64,000 nucleotides of DNA from Xiphydria camelus (taxonomy: Eukaryota > Arthropoda > Insecta > Hymenoptera > Xiphydriidae), in the NCBI GenBank assembly GCA_963678675.1, contig OY783194.1, positions 23,042,278 to 23,106,277 on the forward strand, read 5' to 3'. Below are positions 1-12,300 of this stretch, piece by piece. The notes beneath the pieces are model-generated. The model did not search any database. It worked only from the letters and a program-made list of their open reading frames with translations, and was not told the origin of the DNA. The stretch's first letter is position 1. Each line of letters opens with the position of its first letter. A program made the position numbers and the translations under genes.

Positions 1-245
1 TGAATTGAAACGCAAACCCTTCAATATCTCAATCTAAGTATAAATGGACTTAGGCCACTTTCAAAATAGACGGCTCATTTACTCGATTTCATCAGAGAAC
101 TAATCGAGCGCAACAGAGGCAATCGGCCTTCTAATAATTGTCAGTAATTGCGCTATCTCGCTCGTTTCGTTGATCATTTACGACGCTTTTCAACCGACCA
201 ATTAATACAGTTATACTTATCGTATACTTGCGTTTGTGCTTCTAG

Positions 246-307
246 ATGAACGAGAAGACGTGCAGAAGAAAACCTTCGCCAAATGGATAAATTCTCAGCT
301 CCTTAAG
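246..307 (+). CDS. Dys: Dys exon 1 in window: start of CH1
   Basis: Acceptor cttctag at 239-245 and donor gtaaga at 308. The exon starts with the last two bases of an Asp codon whose first base is in an upstream exon. It then reads [20 protein letters not shown], the opening helix of the first CH domain, which matches the human dystrophin exon-2 type sequence. It ends in phase 0. The ATG at 246 is in another frame and is not a start. Confidence 0.9.
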
Positions 308-3300
308 GTAAGAGAAACGCGCGGTGCTGATTTCGTTTTATTCTCCCTTTTTCATACCGATGCGACAGGTGTAACGCGAACATTACACCCGACGGTTACG
401 CGGCCGGGATAATTGCACGTGCAGAAACTCCGTATCAGCGTATTTACGTCGCAGTTCGTGTCGGTGCCGTTAAATAACCGAGCGTGGATTTCGAGTAGCT
501 ACCACTTCGGTTTGTGTGATTGTTTAATAATGATTGTTCTCTTATACGGTGAAAAGATTTGTGATCATTTTATGGTCTGAGCTCATGGAAAAATATTTTT
601 GGGGTTTTTATTTATAGGCAAAGAGAGAGTAGTCTATTTATAGAGGCAACTTAGTCTTATTGCTCAACGCAATTGTTTATCTTTTCTACAAGTATTTTTT
701 TTGTAAGAAATTAGAGTTTTTAATTAAATGACAAGACTCGATAATTGAAAATAGATGGCCGAGTTATTATAGTCAGAATTTCCAACGCCTATTTATGTCT
801 ATGGAATTGGAATTCTGTTACGAAAGAAATTATATAAATTTATTATATTAGCCGCGGCGACGGTAAATTTTCCGACCCACGCACGAAAGTGGTTAATCGC
901 GTCATCGGCACGGCATGTCAAAATACTGACTGGATCAAATCCTTTCCTTCTCCTTTTTTATTATTATATATTATTATATAAAATAGTTTTTTAATAAATG
1001 CGTGGATAAAACCGTGTCGCCGAAAACCCCGGCGACCTTGGGACCCGATGCGCGGAGCCAGGTACTTACCCCCCGGGGGTTGGGGAGCAAAGCTAGTACA
1101 TACAAATAAAATATACTACCGCCCACTTGACACGGCCAGGCAGGGACCACATGTGGCAGGGACCGTCGCGGACGGGGTTCAACGCTTCCGATCCTTTCCG
1201 TCAAACGACGGGACAGTCATAAAGACTAGAGTCTGTTTTCCGTCGCACACCTTTTCCGGAAAATGTTAATTAACGGACGAATCGAAATAAGCCGTTTCCC
1301 GCAATATCTATTCTAATAAACAATGTTCCGTCTTTCCGCGACGGACTACGCGCCAAATTAATCTTGCGTGGTGGGTTTAGGATAAATAAAATTATACCAA
1401 TTGGTAAGGGAAGACAAACAATGCATTAACTTTATTTGCGAGCTGTTCCGGTCGCTCGCAGGTTTTCAAACTAACTGGTCGCTCTTCGACCCTGTGGTAA
1501 TGAGGAACTTTCCCGGATCTAATTTATGGCTTTAACGGCCCGAGGAGTGTCGAATTTCTCCCTCACGCCGGTCTACGGACGAAATGCGAAGAGCATTTGA
1601 GCGAATATACGACAGACAATTTATTAATAATTTATTAATCCATAGTGGTCACACGGGGTCCAGTGGACCCCATGCTAATAAAATATACATTTTTCTCATG
1701 AAAACAGTTTTTTCACTTTATTTTATACGTTCAAAACCGACCTATTTGATTGTACGAGTTTCATGAAAATTAATATCTTGAAACTGTAAAATAAATATAC
1801 TTTTGTCAAAGCTCGTTGTAATACTGTATCCAGATACGAGTTGATGTTGGCAACATCTATGTTGCCAACTTGTTCCGCCTGTTGCCAACCTGTTGCCAAC
1901 GTGTTGCCAACATGTTACCAACCAATGTTGCCAACATGTTGCCAACACTTTGTTGGCCGGTTTGTACGTACCTTTACAGCCCGTTCACACGATACGGTTT
2001 TTTCGTTCACACGATGCGGTTTTTCACCGTTTCGGTAATTTTACCGAACAGCCCGTTCACACGATACGGTTTTTTCCCGTTTCGGTATTTTACCGAATCC
2101 GTTTTTTTACCGTGTGCTGCAGTGGCGCATACATTTAAATGGGCACGTTCACACGGTACGTCTTCGAAACTCATACGGCAATTTCACCGATTCGGTCGCG
2201 ACTGGCGTTCGGTTTTGTCACCGAAAACCGAATGGCCGGATTCGGTAAAATAACCGAATCGGTCGCTAGTGGCAATGTAGTTTGCATGGAAGTGTTCAGA
2301 CGGGATAGTTTTCGTACGATAGGGGAGGAGGGGGCTAGTTGTCACAATTTTCATTTTAGTGAAAATATCTTCGGTGATATTGATTTTGATGACGTCCCAA
2401 TTATTTAAGTAAAAGAGGTAACATTCTTATACAATATTTCATAAACAAACATTGACCAAACATTACCAAAAAAAATGTACGTTAGTTGATTTAAAACGAT
2501 GTGTGTGTGACAACTTACCCCGAGAAGGGGGCTAGTTGTCACAGTGGTTGGGGTTAGTTGTCTCACTGAGAGTAACACTTTATTTTGATTTATAAATCGT
2601 CATCTGAGTTACAATTAATGCATACATAAAATGCCAAATTAACATCAACACACTTATCATGAGCCCATAATCTACAGTTTGTGCATTGCACCCATTTTTC
2701 ATTAGGTCTGCTCTTTTCCCACGACTCACCGCACACCAGACACAAAGTTTCTTCTTCGTCGGAGCTGTCTTCTTTCTCTTTTGGCTCTATCTCAGCTGGT
2801 ACATTCTTAACCGTTTTTTTCTTTGTTGCAAACTCTGGTCGTTTTTTAACTTTTTCCGTTTTATTTTTAAATTTCGCCAATTCATTTTTAACAGGTGAAT
2901 CTGTTAAAATGGCAGAAGATCGTTTTCTCTTGTTGGCCCTTACATTTAGCTTTCTAGGACCCGCTTTTGGAAGCGGTCTAATACTTTCTGGCGTAGGAAC
3001 TGTAGGAGTAAGTCTTGTCTCGGGAGTTGTTTTAGCGGCAGTCTGTGCAGGATTTGGAGATGGTGTACTAAAACTGCGGTTCTGCGCAGACGTGGTTGAA
3101 ATCGAAGATGATGGCCTATGATCTTCTGCGGTTTTGTCGATGTTATTACCTTCTTCTGCTGGATTGGGTCTGTTTGTAGCAAAGCCTGGAGCATAGTCAG
3201 CTTCAGTAAAAATATTTTGATTGAAGGGAAAGATCCCAGTACAAGAAAAACCAGCCAGTATGTTTTTGGGAGTAATTGCTGATGGTAACGCTTGTCTAAC

Positions 3301-6300
3301 TATCCCTGGAATATCATATATGGTCATAGTCTTTCCAGGGTTAGTTCTAATCCAGTCATCGCAAGTCATATTCACATAATGCTTGAACGGTCCAAACACA
3401 CTCCGATCAAGCGGTTGTAATTTATGTGAACAGTGCGGGGGAAATGAGAGGACAACGATTCCATTTTCTTTACAAAAGTCGAGGGTTCTAATTGACAAAT
3501 GCGAATCGTGGTTATCCAGTAATAGTAATATGACATGTTCCTTCGAACATTTAACATGCCGGACAAAATGAACCATATATTCGTAAAAGATGTTCTCGTT
3601 TATCCATCCTGACGAGTTAGCACTTCCGTTACATCCGGGGGGACCATTCGCTATAAAATGTTCACGAAACTTTACCCGGGGAAACACAAAAAAGGGAGGA
3701 ACAGAATTTCCAGTTGCCGACACACTCAGCGCCATAGTAACTAAATCTCCTCGTTCTGCTGAGGTAATTGATCCTATTTGTTTGACTCCCTTTCTGGCAA
3801 CAACACGCTCTGGTCTTTGCACGGTTCTGATCCCAGTTTCGTCAACGTTCCATATGTCACAAGGATTAAAATGGTGACGATCCTGAACGGCAGCTAAGTT
3901 TTTAAAAAAGTTAGCTACGTTTACCTCATTGAAACTAGAAGCTCTGGCTAAGCTGGTGGCTTCTGGTTTTCTAACACTGAGGGTCTTATGTCTTTTCATA
4001 AAGCCTTTAAACCAGTCAATACCCGCCATTTCATTAATAGTCCAGGTTTGAGGAAATTGATGGTTCAAGGCAGTTGCGTATTCTAATGCAAATTTTCTTA
4101 CTTCATATGGACTCAGTCCAAAATAAATATCCGCCATTTTCTTTAGATATGTAACCAATTTTAATTCCTCCTCGTCTGTGAATACTTGGCGAACCTTCTT
4201 GTAACCAATTATTTCAGTATCGGGATTGACATTTGGCTTATTACGGAACTTTTTATAATACCGCGCGAGGGTTCGATAATTAATATTGTAATCTTTTGCC
4301 ACATTTCGGATAGATTTTCCAGGTTCAATATCTTCAACAGCCCTGAGCATGATATCCTTAGGTGTATTGCCTCGTTCGGTTAGCCGTTTTCTATTACGTG
4401 GCATAATGAATTAGCTGTAAGAAAAAATATTGAACTTAAATTATATGTAAATAAACTTCCATTTAATTAGTATCTGCTGAGCACAAATAACAACATTCAG
4501 TATTCTTTATTAAATGGTAAATTAATTAATTTGAAAAGCGCGATTCATATCTACAATGGATGGGGCTAGTTGTCGCATGTGACAACGTGCCCCGTGTTCG
4601 CTGTGACAACTAGACCCCGACGTTGACAATTTATTGAAAGGTTAGTCAATAAGACACGATAAAAGATAACCTAAAAGTATACGTGTATTTCTGTTCTGCA
4701 CACTGCCGCCTAACTGAATATACTCCGATCAGATTTAGATGACTTAGTTGACATAAGATAAATGCTGATTACTAATTTTCTACAAATTTACTTACCTAAC
4801 GATTTTAAATATCGATTTGTCACATACACAAGCACTGAACGAAATGAAACAAAACTTCTTGTGGCGTGCTTTTCTGACGTACCGATTTACCGGCCGTGTT
4901 CTGTACTTCGTAATTATACCGCAAGATAGAGATAAGACACTTGGGACAACTAGTACTTGAGACAACTAGCCCCCTCCTCCCCTACGGCTCGTGCATGGCC
5001 GGGTGATGGCGCGAGAGCCCGAAACGGGTCGTGTTCACACGATACGGTTTTTTCCCGTTTCGGTAAATTCACCGAATCGGTTTTTTACCGTGTGCTGCAG
5101 TGGCGCATACATTTAAATGGGCGCGTTCACACGGTACGTCTTCGAAACGCATACGGCAATTTCACCGATTCGGTCGCGACTGACATTCGGTCTTGTCACT
5201 GAAAACCGAATGGCCCGATTCGGGAAAATAATCAAATCGGTTGCTAGTGGCAATGTTTATGCATCGAAGTGTTCAGACAGGATAGTTTTCGTACTGATAG
5301 GGCTCGTGCATGGCCGGGTGATGGCGCGACAATAAACAATGATTTTAACCCTTTTAGTACCGGACGACGATATATCGTCGTTCTCTGCACTTGCGAAAAG
5401 TGCCAGCGACGATATATCGTTGCGTATGCGATGGCGCCATGTTCTTCGCATTACACGAAAAGCTCTATCTGAAAATAAATTTATAAAACGTTATAAACGA
5501 TCTAATAACATTGCAAAGTAATGTAATAAAAATTGTTTTTGAGTATCCTTTGCATTCGCTCGAGCGGCACTGTTTCGACGCCCGGGCGATTGGTTGACAC
5601 GTCCACTCGACGTGTGCGAAACACTTGCCAGAGCCGTAGCCGAGATAGGTATAGTGTCAGGGGGCTGACCGATTCGGTAGAATTTTACCGAAACGGTGAA
5701 AAACCGTATAGTGTGAACGGGCTGTTCGGTAAAATTACCGAAACGGTGAAAAACCGCATCGTGTGAACGAAAAAACCGTATCGTGTGAACGGGCTGTTAG
5801 TGTGCCTTTCTAGCAGTGCAGCTGAGTAGAACTGTGGATAAAAATATTAAATCCCCACTCAACAGAATATTGTTCATTTATTCATTCCTGCCATATATCC
5901 CATAAAAACCAATAATTACAAAAGGCAGACATCATTTCGAATGCTTATATTATTTTTATATGTTGATCTTTGTAATCGATAATATTATCATATAGGTAGT
6001 TGATACGTAAATAAGGAATACTTTAATTATTATTAATGAGTTCTCTGCAAGGAAAGATTCACAATATTAGACGTCATATTACATTTTTCTTCATATTTGA
6101 GGCTAGTATCTATTAAAAGCCTAGGGGTAATTATTAAAACATAGGGCATACATTAGGGGGACCGGAAAGTAATGTCGTTTCTGTGTATGTCGATATTCGC
6201 TTGTCATTTATAATCAGACAATCGAGGAACTGTCAAACACTCTTAACCATTCTTGGTCGACCATCCAAGAACATTTGCAGCAGATTGGTTAAGTAAGCAG

Positions 6301-9300
6301 AATGAAAGCAATTTTGTAGGAAAGATTATCACTCAAAACTTATTACTCGGGGGTTTTTTGGGTCGCCCATTACGATGCTGATGTCTAAATCGGTCTTTCT
6401 CAATATGGCGGATGCTGAATTCCAGAGATTGTAGAATTTGAAGATTATAGCCCGAAACTTGTTACTCGGTTACACGTTTCACAGTGTACTGATATGCTAG
6501 TTTTCTGACGAGCTTAGTATATTCACTTCTTAGCACATTATAGTTAAGATCTTTAAATAATTTGTAAAAGAACATTTTTCTTAAATCTTTGCTGTATTCC
6601 ATTCATAAATGACAATAAAATTGAAAATCTAAACTCTAAAGTTAAGCTATCAAGCAAAAGGTACCTAACATTTCACGGTCGTTTTTGAATAAGTATTTGT
6701 GTCCAAATGCGATAATAAAGATATCAATCAATAATAACAGTAGGTACTTCAGAAAACGTTTTGGAAAAGTACTAAAAATTGCACTTTGCAGCACAAGAAA
6801 TTTCAATCGCGTATCACCGCCAGTTCCGAAACAACAGCAACTTGAAGTTAGGCATAGTTGAGCATGTATTATTGTTATGACGAAAAAATAATGTTCTCGT
6901 TGAGCAGAGGTCTTTCGATTTTTAGGTAATTGCTATGTCCCTTATAAGAAGTGTCCTTTTATCCCATCTCTTCCCTAATTCAAAAATTAAGATGTAGTAT
7001 TATGTGATGAATGAGCCGGACAACAATCATGATAATACCTTATTGTCTGACCCAGATCAGTCAGTTGATAAATATTGCGAGTTGACTTCTTTTTTTTTTT
7101 GAAAATTAAGAACGTGAGTGAAGTGAGTTTCGAGAATTTAAGAATAATTTTATTCTGCAAATTTTCAAATAAAAATTCTTGTATCATACATTATATTGTA
7201 GAATTTACTTCGACTGAAACTGTAGCTACGTTGAATAAAAAATACATTGTTCCATTTTTAAAAAAACATTGATGATCTTGAAAGTCTTACTTTCAGTAAA
7301 TTAGCCTATGTACAATATCCTTCAACTTTTTTAAGAAACATTTTCACATGTAGGTATTTTAAAATTCAAAAAGAAGGTATTCAGGTGTCGGTTTTAAGCG
7401 CGTCACCCTGTATAATCGTCGCGATGATAAATTTATATAATTCTTTTATCTGTGCAGAATCATCACGAGCCGGTCGCAGACCTCTTCGTCGATTTGAGAG
7501 ATGGCAACCGTCTTCTCTCTCTTTTGGAAGTACTCACATCCAAAGCATACGTGAGTACCTACATCTTTTCTTCTTACCGCAGCGAGAAAAATGGACCACT
7601 TAAAAAAATAACCCACTAATAGGTAATGGTGTCGACAAAAAGCTCAGCAACAATTCCACCCCTTGTTTCGACCTCGCCCCCTCCTCCTCCCAAAAAAAAA
7701 TTCACTTAAAATTATACATCGCTTCCAACTTTCCTCCGGTTTATCGTATCTCTCACCACTTTTGACATATTTGCGTAAGTTTGAATTTACCGCCTAACAA
7801 GAGCCTCGTATCTCTACCGGCGGATAGATAAATACGAGTAGAAAAAGGGAAACTCGATTTCGTGGTTGGAATAAGAGTAGGTTGTTCATTCATAACTTCG
7901 GTCGATATATGATTATTATATATAGCGTCACCTAGCGGAGAAAGCAGCAGACGGATTTTTTGAAGTTGCCATTGAGTTTTTCCTAAACGTACGAAGACGC
8001 TTATGACGAAACGTTAGTTCTGAAAGATTAGCAAGGCTTATCTTCGACAAATCATATCTCTCAAACCCGTTTATCGATTTGGTGCTGTATAGGTTCGATT
8101 GAAAGAGCTGATCTCAGTCTATATGTACTATTAATGTCATAATTCGAAACATCTTAGCTACTGAAAAATAAAGACCTCATTACAGGTACGAACTATACGC
8201 GGAGTATACATTGCCTTTCGAGCCTCGCCGTCGGAGGGCGCTCTTGGCGCCGAGCCTCTATCGAGACTCGTGATTGCTATAGTACTGGAAGTAAGAGATA
8301 TATATAGAGTATATATATATATATATATATATATCTCTTACGCCATCGCTTTCTTGCTCGCACTATTAGACCGTCAGATAGTGACAGATTCTGGTGCTCC
8401 ATTTTCGCATACAAGCCTCGAAGAGGGTTGAAAAGTACTTCGATTTTGAGTAGAATGAAGGGAAATTTACGAATGGTCCCTGGGGATAACACGTGGAAAA
8501 TTCGATTTTTCTTAACAAAAAAATAAAAGGTATCTCTTGCCAATTTTTTCACGCAAGCCTTGTTCACTAAATGATTGATTAATAAAACCTGGCTTCGGAA
8601 ATCAAAGGCTTGTGTGGGAAAATCGGTCAAAATCTCGATTTTTCCTTACAAGATTACGCCCTTATTTCAACCCTTTAGCCACCTGCAACACTCAAGCCTT
8701 TGGTTTTCCGAAGCCAGGTTTTATTAATTAATCACTTAGTGAACAAGGCTTGCGTGAAAAAAATGGGCAAGAGGTACCTTTTATTTTTTTGTTAAGAAAA
8801 ATCGAATTTTCCATATGTTATCCCCAGGGATCATTCGTAAATTTCCCTTCATTCTACTCAAAATCGAAGTACTTTTCAACCCTCTTCGAGGCTTGTATGC
8901 GAAAATGGGGCATCAGAATCTGTAGACACCGTGCGTGAAACTTGCATCAGCGCCGAAATCGATCCTAGCGGACATAACTGGACCTACGTGCAGGACAGTG
9001 TACATATAAAGCAATATCGGCTGCGAGGTGGAATATTAATTATTCACAAAAAATAGAGTTTTAGTTAACTAAAATGGAGAACCAAATCATACAATGTGGG
9101 TTTAAAAAAATCTACAGCAACGATCTGTCTCAAGTGAGCATTAAAAAAGGGAAAAATTTAGACGAAAGTGAACATGTTTTTAATGTCCAAGAAACAAAAA
9201 CAGCTTCTGAAAATTTCATTACTGCGAACGTGTTGAGGCAAACCTCAATTAACCAGCCGGCATATTCAGTAAAAATCACTGTGAGTAATAATAACCATTT

Positions 9301-12300
9301 CAAGAGTAACATTACTTATTGGTTAGGTGCACTAATTGAAACATTTTAAATTCAGTTGAACGACGTCAGATTTATCAACAATGCCTCGTGTGAATGTCCT
9401 GCTGGGAGTGGACAACGTTGCAAACATATTGGGGCCGTTTTTTGGTATATCAATAATGAGCCAATTCAATCGCAAACGGATAAACCATGCGAATGGAAGA
9501 AGCCGTCATCGTACGGGAAAAAATTATATGATAAAGGGAAAAAAATGTCCGATATGTATCCTCCGAAGATTAGTGGAAAAGTTGATAGTGAACTGTCGGA
9601 CGTTTTTTCTATCTTAGACTGCAACATTGATTGCGAACTGAAAAATATTATAGTGCAGGAAAGAAAAACAGAGAGTGAAAGGTTCGTGTTATCATTTTTG
9701 TTTGAGCTGAGTGAGAATGTGTTTAAAAAGATTTGTGAGAAGAGAACAAATGACATTCTGAGTCAAATTTTGCGCAACAAAAACCCACACGGCAACAACA
9801 ATAGTTTACTTAAAGTCAATTTAAGCAGTCGCGAAGAAATGTTCTATAAAAAGTTCGTTGATTTGGAAGTGTCGCAATTGAAAACAATTTTTTTGAACAC
9901 GAGAATGCAATCTTCTTCTAAAACCTGGCATAACGAGCGTCATGTTAGAATATCAGCCAGTAGTAAGGCTCATAAAGTAAAAACTTTGAATAGAAAAGAA
10001 CCCAAAAAGTTGGCCGAAGAATTTCTCGAGCCCAGAAAATTATTTGGCAGAGCTATTTCGAACGTAACATATGGTCTTCAAAATGAAAGTAAAGCGAAAA
10101 GACTTTTTGAAGAAATGTACAATGTCGAAGTTTTAGACTGTGGATTAGTTATTTGTCCTGAATATCCATGGTTATGTGCAAGTCCAGACGGACTTATTAT
10201 TGAAAAATTAGAAGATAATAGTTATGCTTCAAATTCTATTTTGGAGATCAAATGTCCTTCTTCAGCGAAAACTATGATATTCAATCCAGACACAAAAGAA
10301 ACTCGTTTATCGTATCTTCAATGGAACGCCAACACCAATCAGTTTGAGATTAAAAACAGCCATCAGTACTATACACAGTGTCAAATATTGTTATTTGTCA
10401 CAAAATTGCAAAAAATGACTTTCTTCATTTACTCACAAACACCCTTGAAAATTGACGTAACTAGGGATGACGAGTTTTTAAACTCTCTGATACCTAAATT
10501 AGAAAACTTTTATTTCACTGTTTTTTTGCCACTTTTAGTAGAAAAGGGCAATGATAATGTCTAAAAAAAGTGTGGCCATCTTTTTTTAGCTCTCTGTTCT
10601 ATGAATTTCGAATTACTCTTAGCTTAATATATACAAATAACCCCTTATTTTGGAGCTATTCTGTATATTTTAGTTAATTATGTACCTATTTGTACAAATA
10701 TTGTCAGGTGCAATAAAAAGCATGTCTTCTAAAACACATGGTATTTTATTTCCCCAGTATACAAAAGAGTGTCAATTATGTGCGATTAAAAATTCTTTAT
10801 ACGTATTACTCACTTAAGCATGTCTTCTAAAACACACGGTATTTTATTTCCCCAGTATACAAAAGTGTGTCAATTATCTGCGATTAGAAATTCTTTATAC
10901 GTATTACTCACTTATCTTTAATAAGAGGGCTCATTAGATTAACTAATACACAAATAATATGAAGAATATCATCAATATAAGGAAAAAGAGTGATAGGCAG
11001 TCGATTTTGCAATATGTGAAAATTTTTAATTCGACATATTTCCCTTTCCACGTGAATACGGACAGCAGCAACATTATAACAGGCATTGACTTCATTTTCA
11101 GTTAATCTACCGTCATGTAAAAACGGAGGCATAATAATCAATGTATTTTCATCAATTGCAATACCTGGAAACCCCTTATCTGCAAGTACAATGTCATTTT
11201 TTTCCAATTTATTTAAAATGCCGCATTCAGTTGTTATTTGTACGTCACTAGTTTTACCGCCATAAACAGGGGATAAATATGAAATTACTCCAGATGGTGT
11301 TATGCCAATTAATACTTTTGCAGTATAAGTCCCTTTGTAATGAGAATACATATTGATTCTCTCTGAAATTTTTGCTGGCTGCTGCACTTTAAATTCAGTG
11401 CAGTCGATAATAACTCTACAATTAGGGTAGTGTTGCTTAAAGCATTTTGGTAATGTATTAACTACCGCGTGTTTGCTAGGCCAATAAATGTAATTTTTGG
11501 TAGCATGAGACAAATTTCTTAAAATGTCGAAAAAAAGTCTAGAAACAGTACTGCGATGCAAAGAAAATAGCACTCCCAAAGCAGAAAACGTTAAGTCAGT
11601 TTTTAATTTCATTAGGAAAATTAAAAGTCTGTTAGCTTTCGAGACTTTGAATTCTTTACGCGTCTTTAGCATACCCATCAATTTATTAAATACATCTTTT
11701 TTTATCCCAGTTAAATCTACAAAATCTGTTTCGCTTCGTAAAGAATCGAAGCCATGAAAGGACTCGCAATCTAAACATTTGTTTTCTTTATCATTAGCAG
11801 TGGAACTGATCGGTCCACATTTTACATCTCTCATTGAATCTGAACGCTGCTTTCTGAAAATGTCGCTCTGTACGCAAGAATCAATTTTATCACTGTTATA
11901 TCTCACATAAAAACAGCAAGTGAATGTTTTTTCTACAACTGGACCAGTAAACACGTCATCAGATTCCTTCTCTGTTTGACATGCAACTTCTTTAAGATGT
12001 AGTTGAGACTCAGGTAACCCTAGGTTTTCCGATGAATCTTCAGCATTAACCGCAGTCAATTCTGTTTCTTGTTTAGAACTTTCCCTTTTCTTTAAACGCT
12101 GAAATCTTGAATCGTTCAACACACTGGGAACTTGTTTCTGTGTTGGAAATAATGTTGGGTTATATGCAGGATGATTTGGGTGTTCCGATTTTTTGCCACC
12201 AACAAAATGTGAACTGCAAATCCTTGTATTTCTAGTTGGAATCCACAGTGAGCCATCTTCACTTAAAAGAAAGATGACGAACTGTAGTTTACATATAAAA

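Larger units (their letters stand above)
1977..5796. mobile_element. TTA-flanked non-autonomous DNA transposon (host of nested pogo element)
   Basis: The left end cagcccgttcacacgatacg (1977) is repeated in inverse orientation at the right end (to 5796). Both are flanked by TTA (1974-1976 and 5797-5799), a 3-bp duplication typical of PIF/Harbinger-type elements. The terminal repeat is over 100 bp and is itself repetitive: the end motif recurs at 2050, with arrays of ccgattcggtaaaa-like palindromes. A unit of about 270 bp is present twice (about 2055-2321 plus its tail at 4985-5035, and about 5036-5330), a tandem duplication. The pogo element at 2322-4982 sits inside the first copy. No transposase of its own was found. 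Superfamily placement is inference from the target duplication only. Confidence 0.8.

Noticed and set aside
246..265. ATG at the very start of exon 1 as the Dys initiator
   Set aside because: It is in the wrong frame for the CH1 sequence, and the exon is preceded by a good splice acceptor.
9074..10564. YqaJ gene as a viral or bacterial gene transfer
   Set aside because: It is spliced, lies within matching terminal repeats and is paired with a THAP transposase, which fits a eukaryotic ISL2EU-like transposon.
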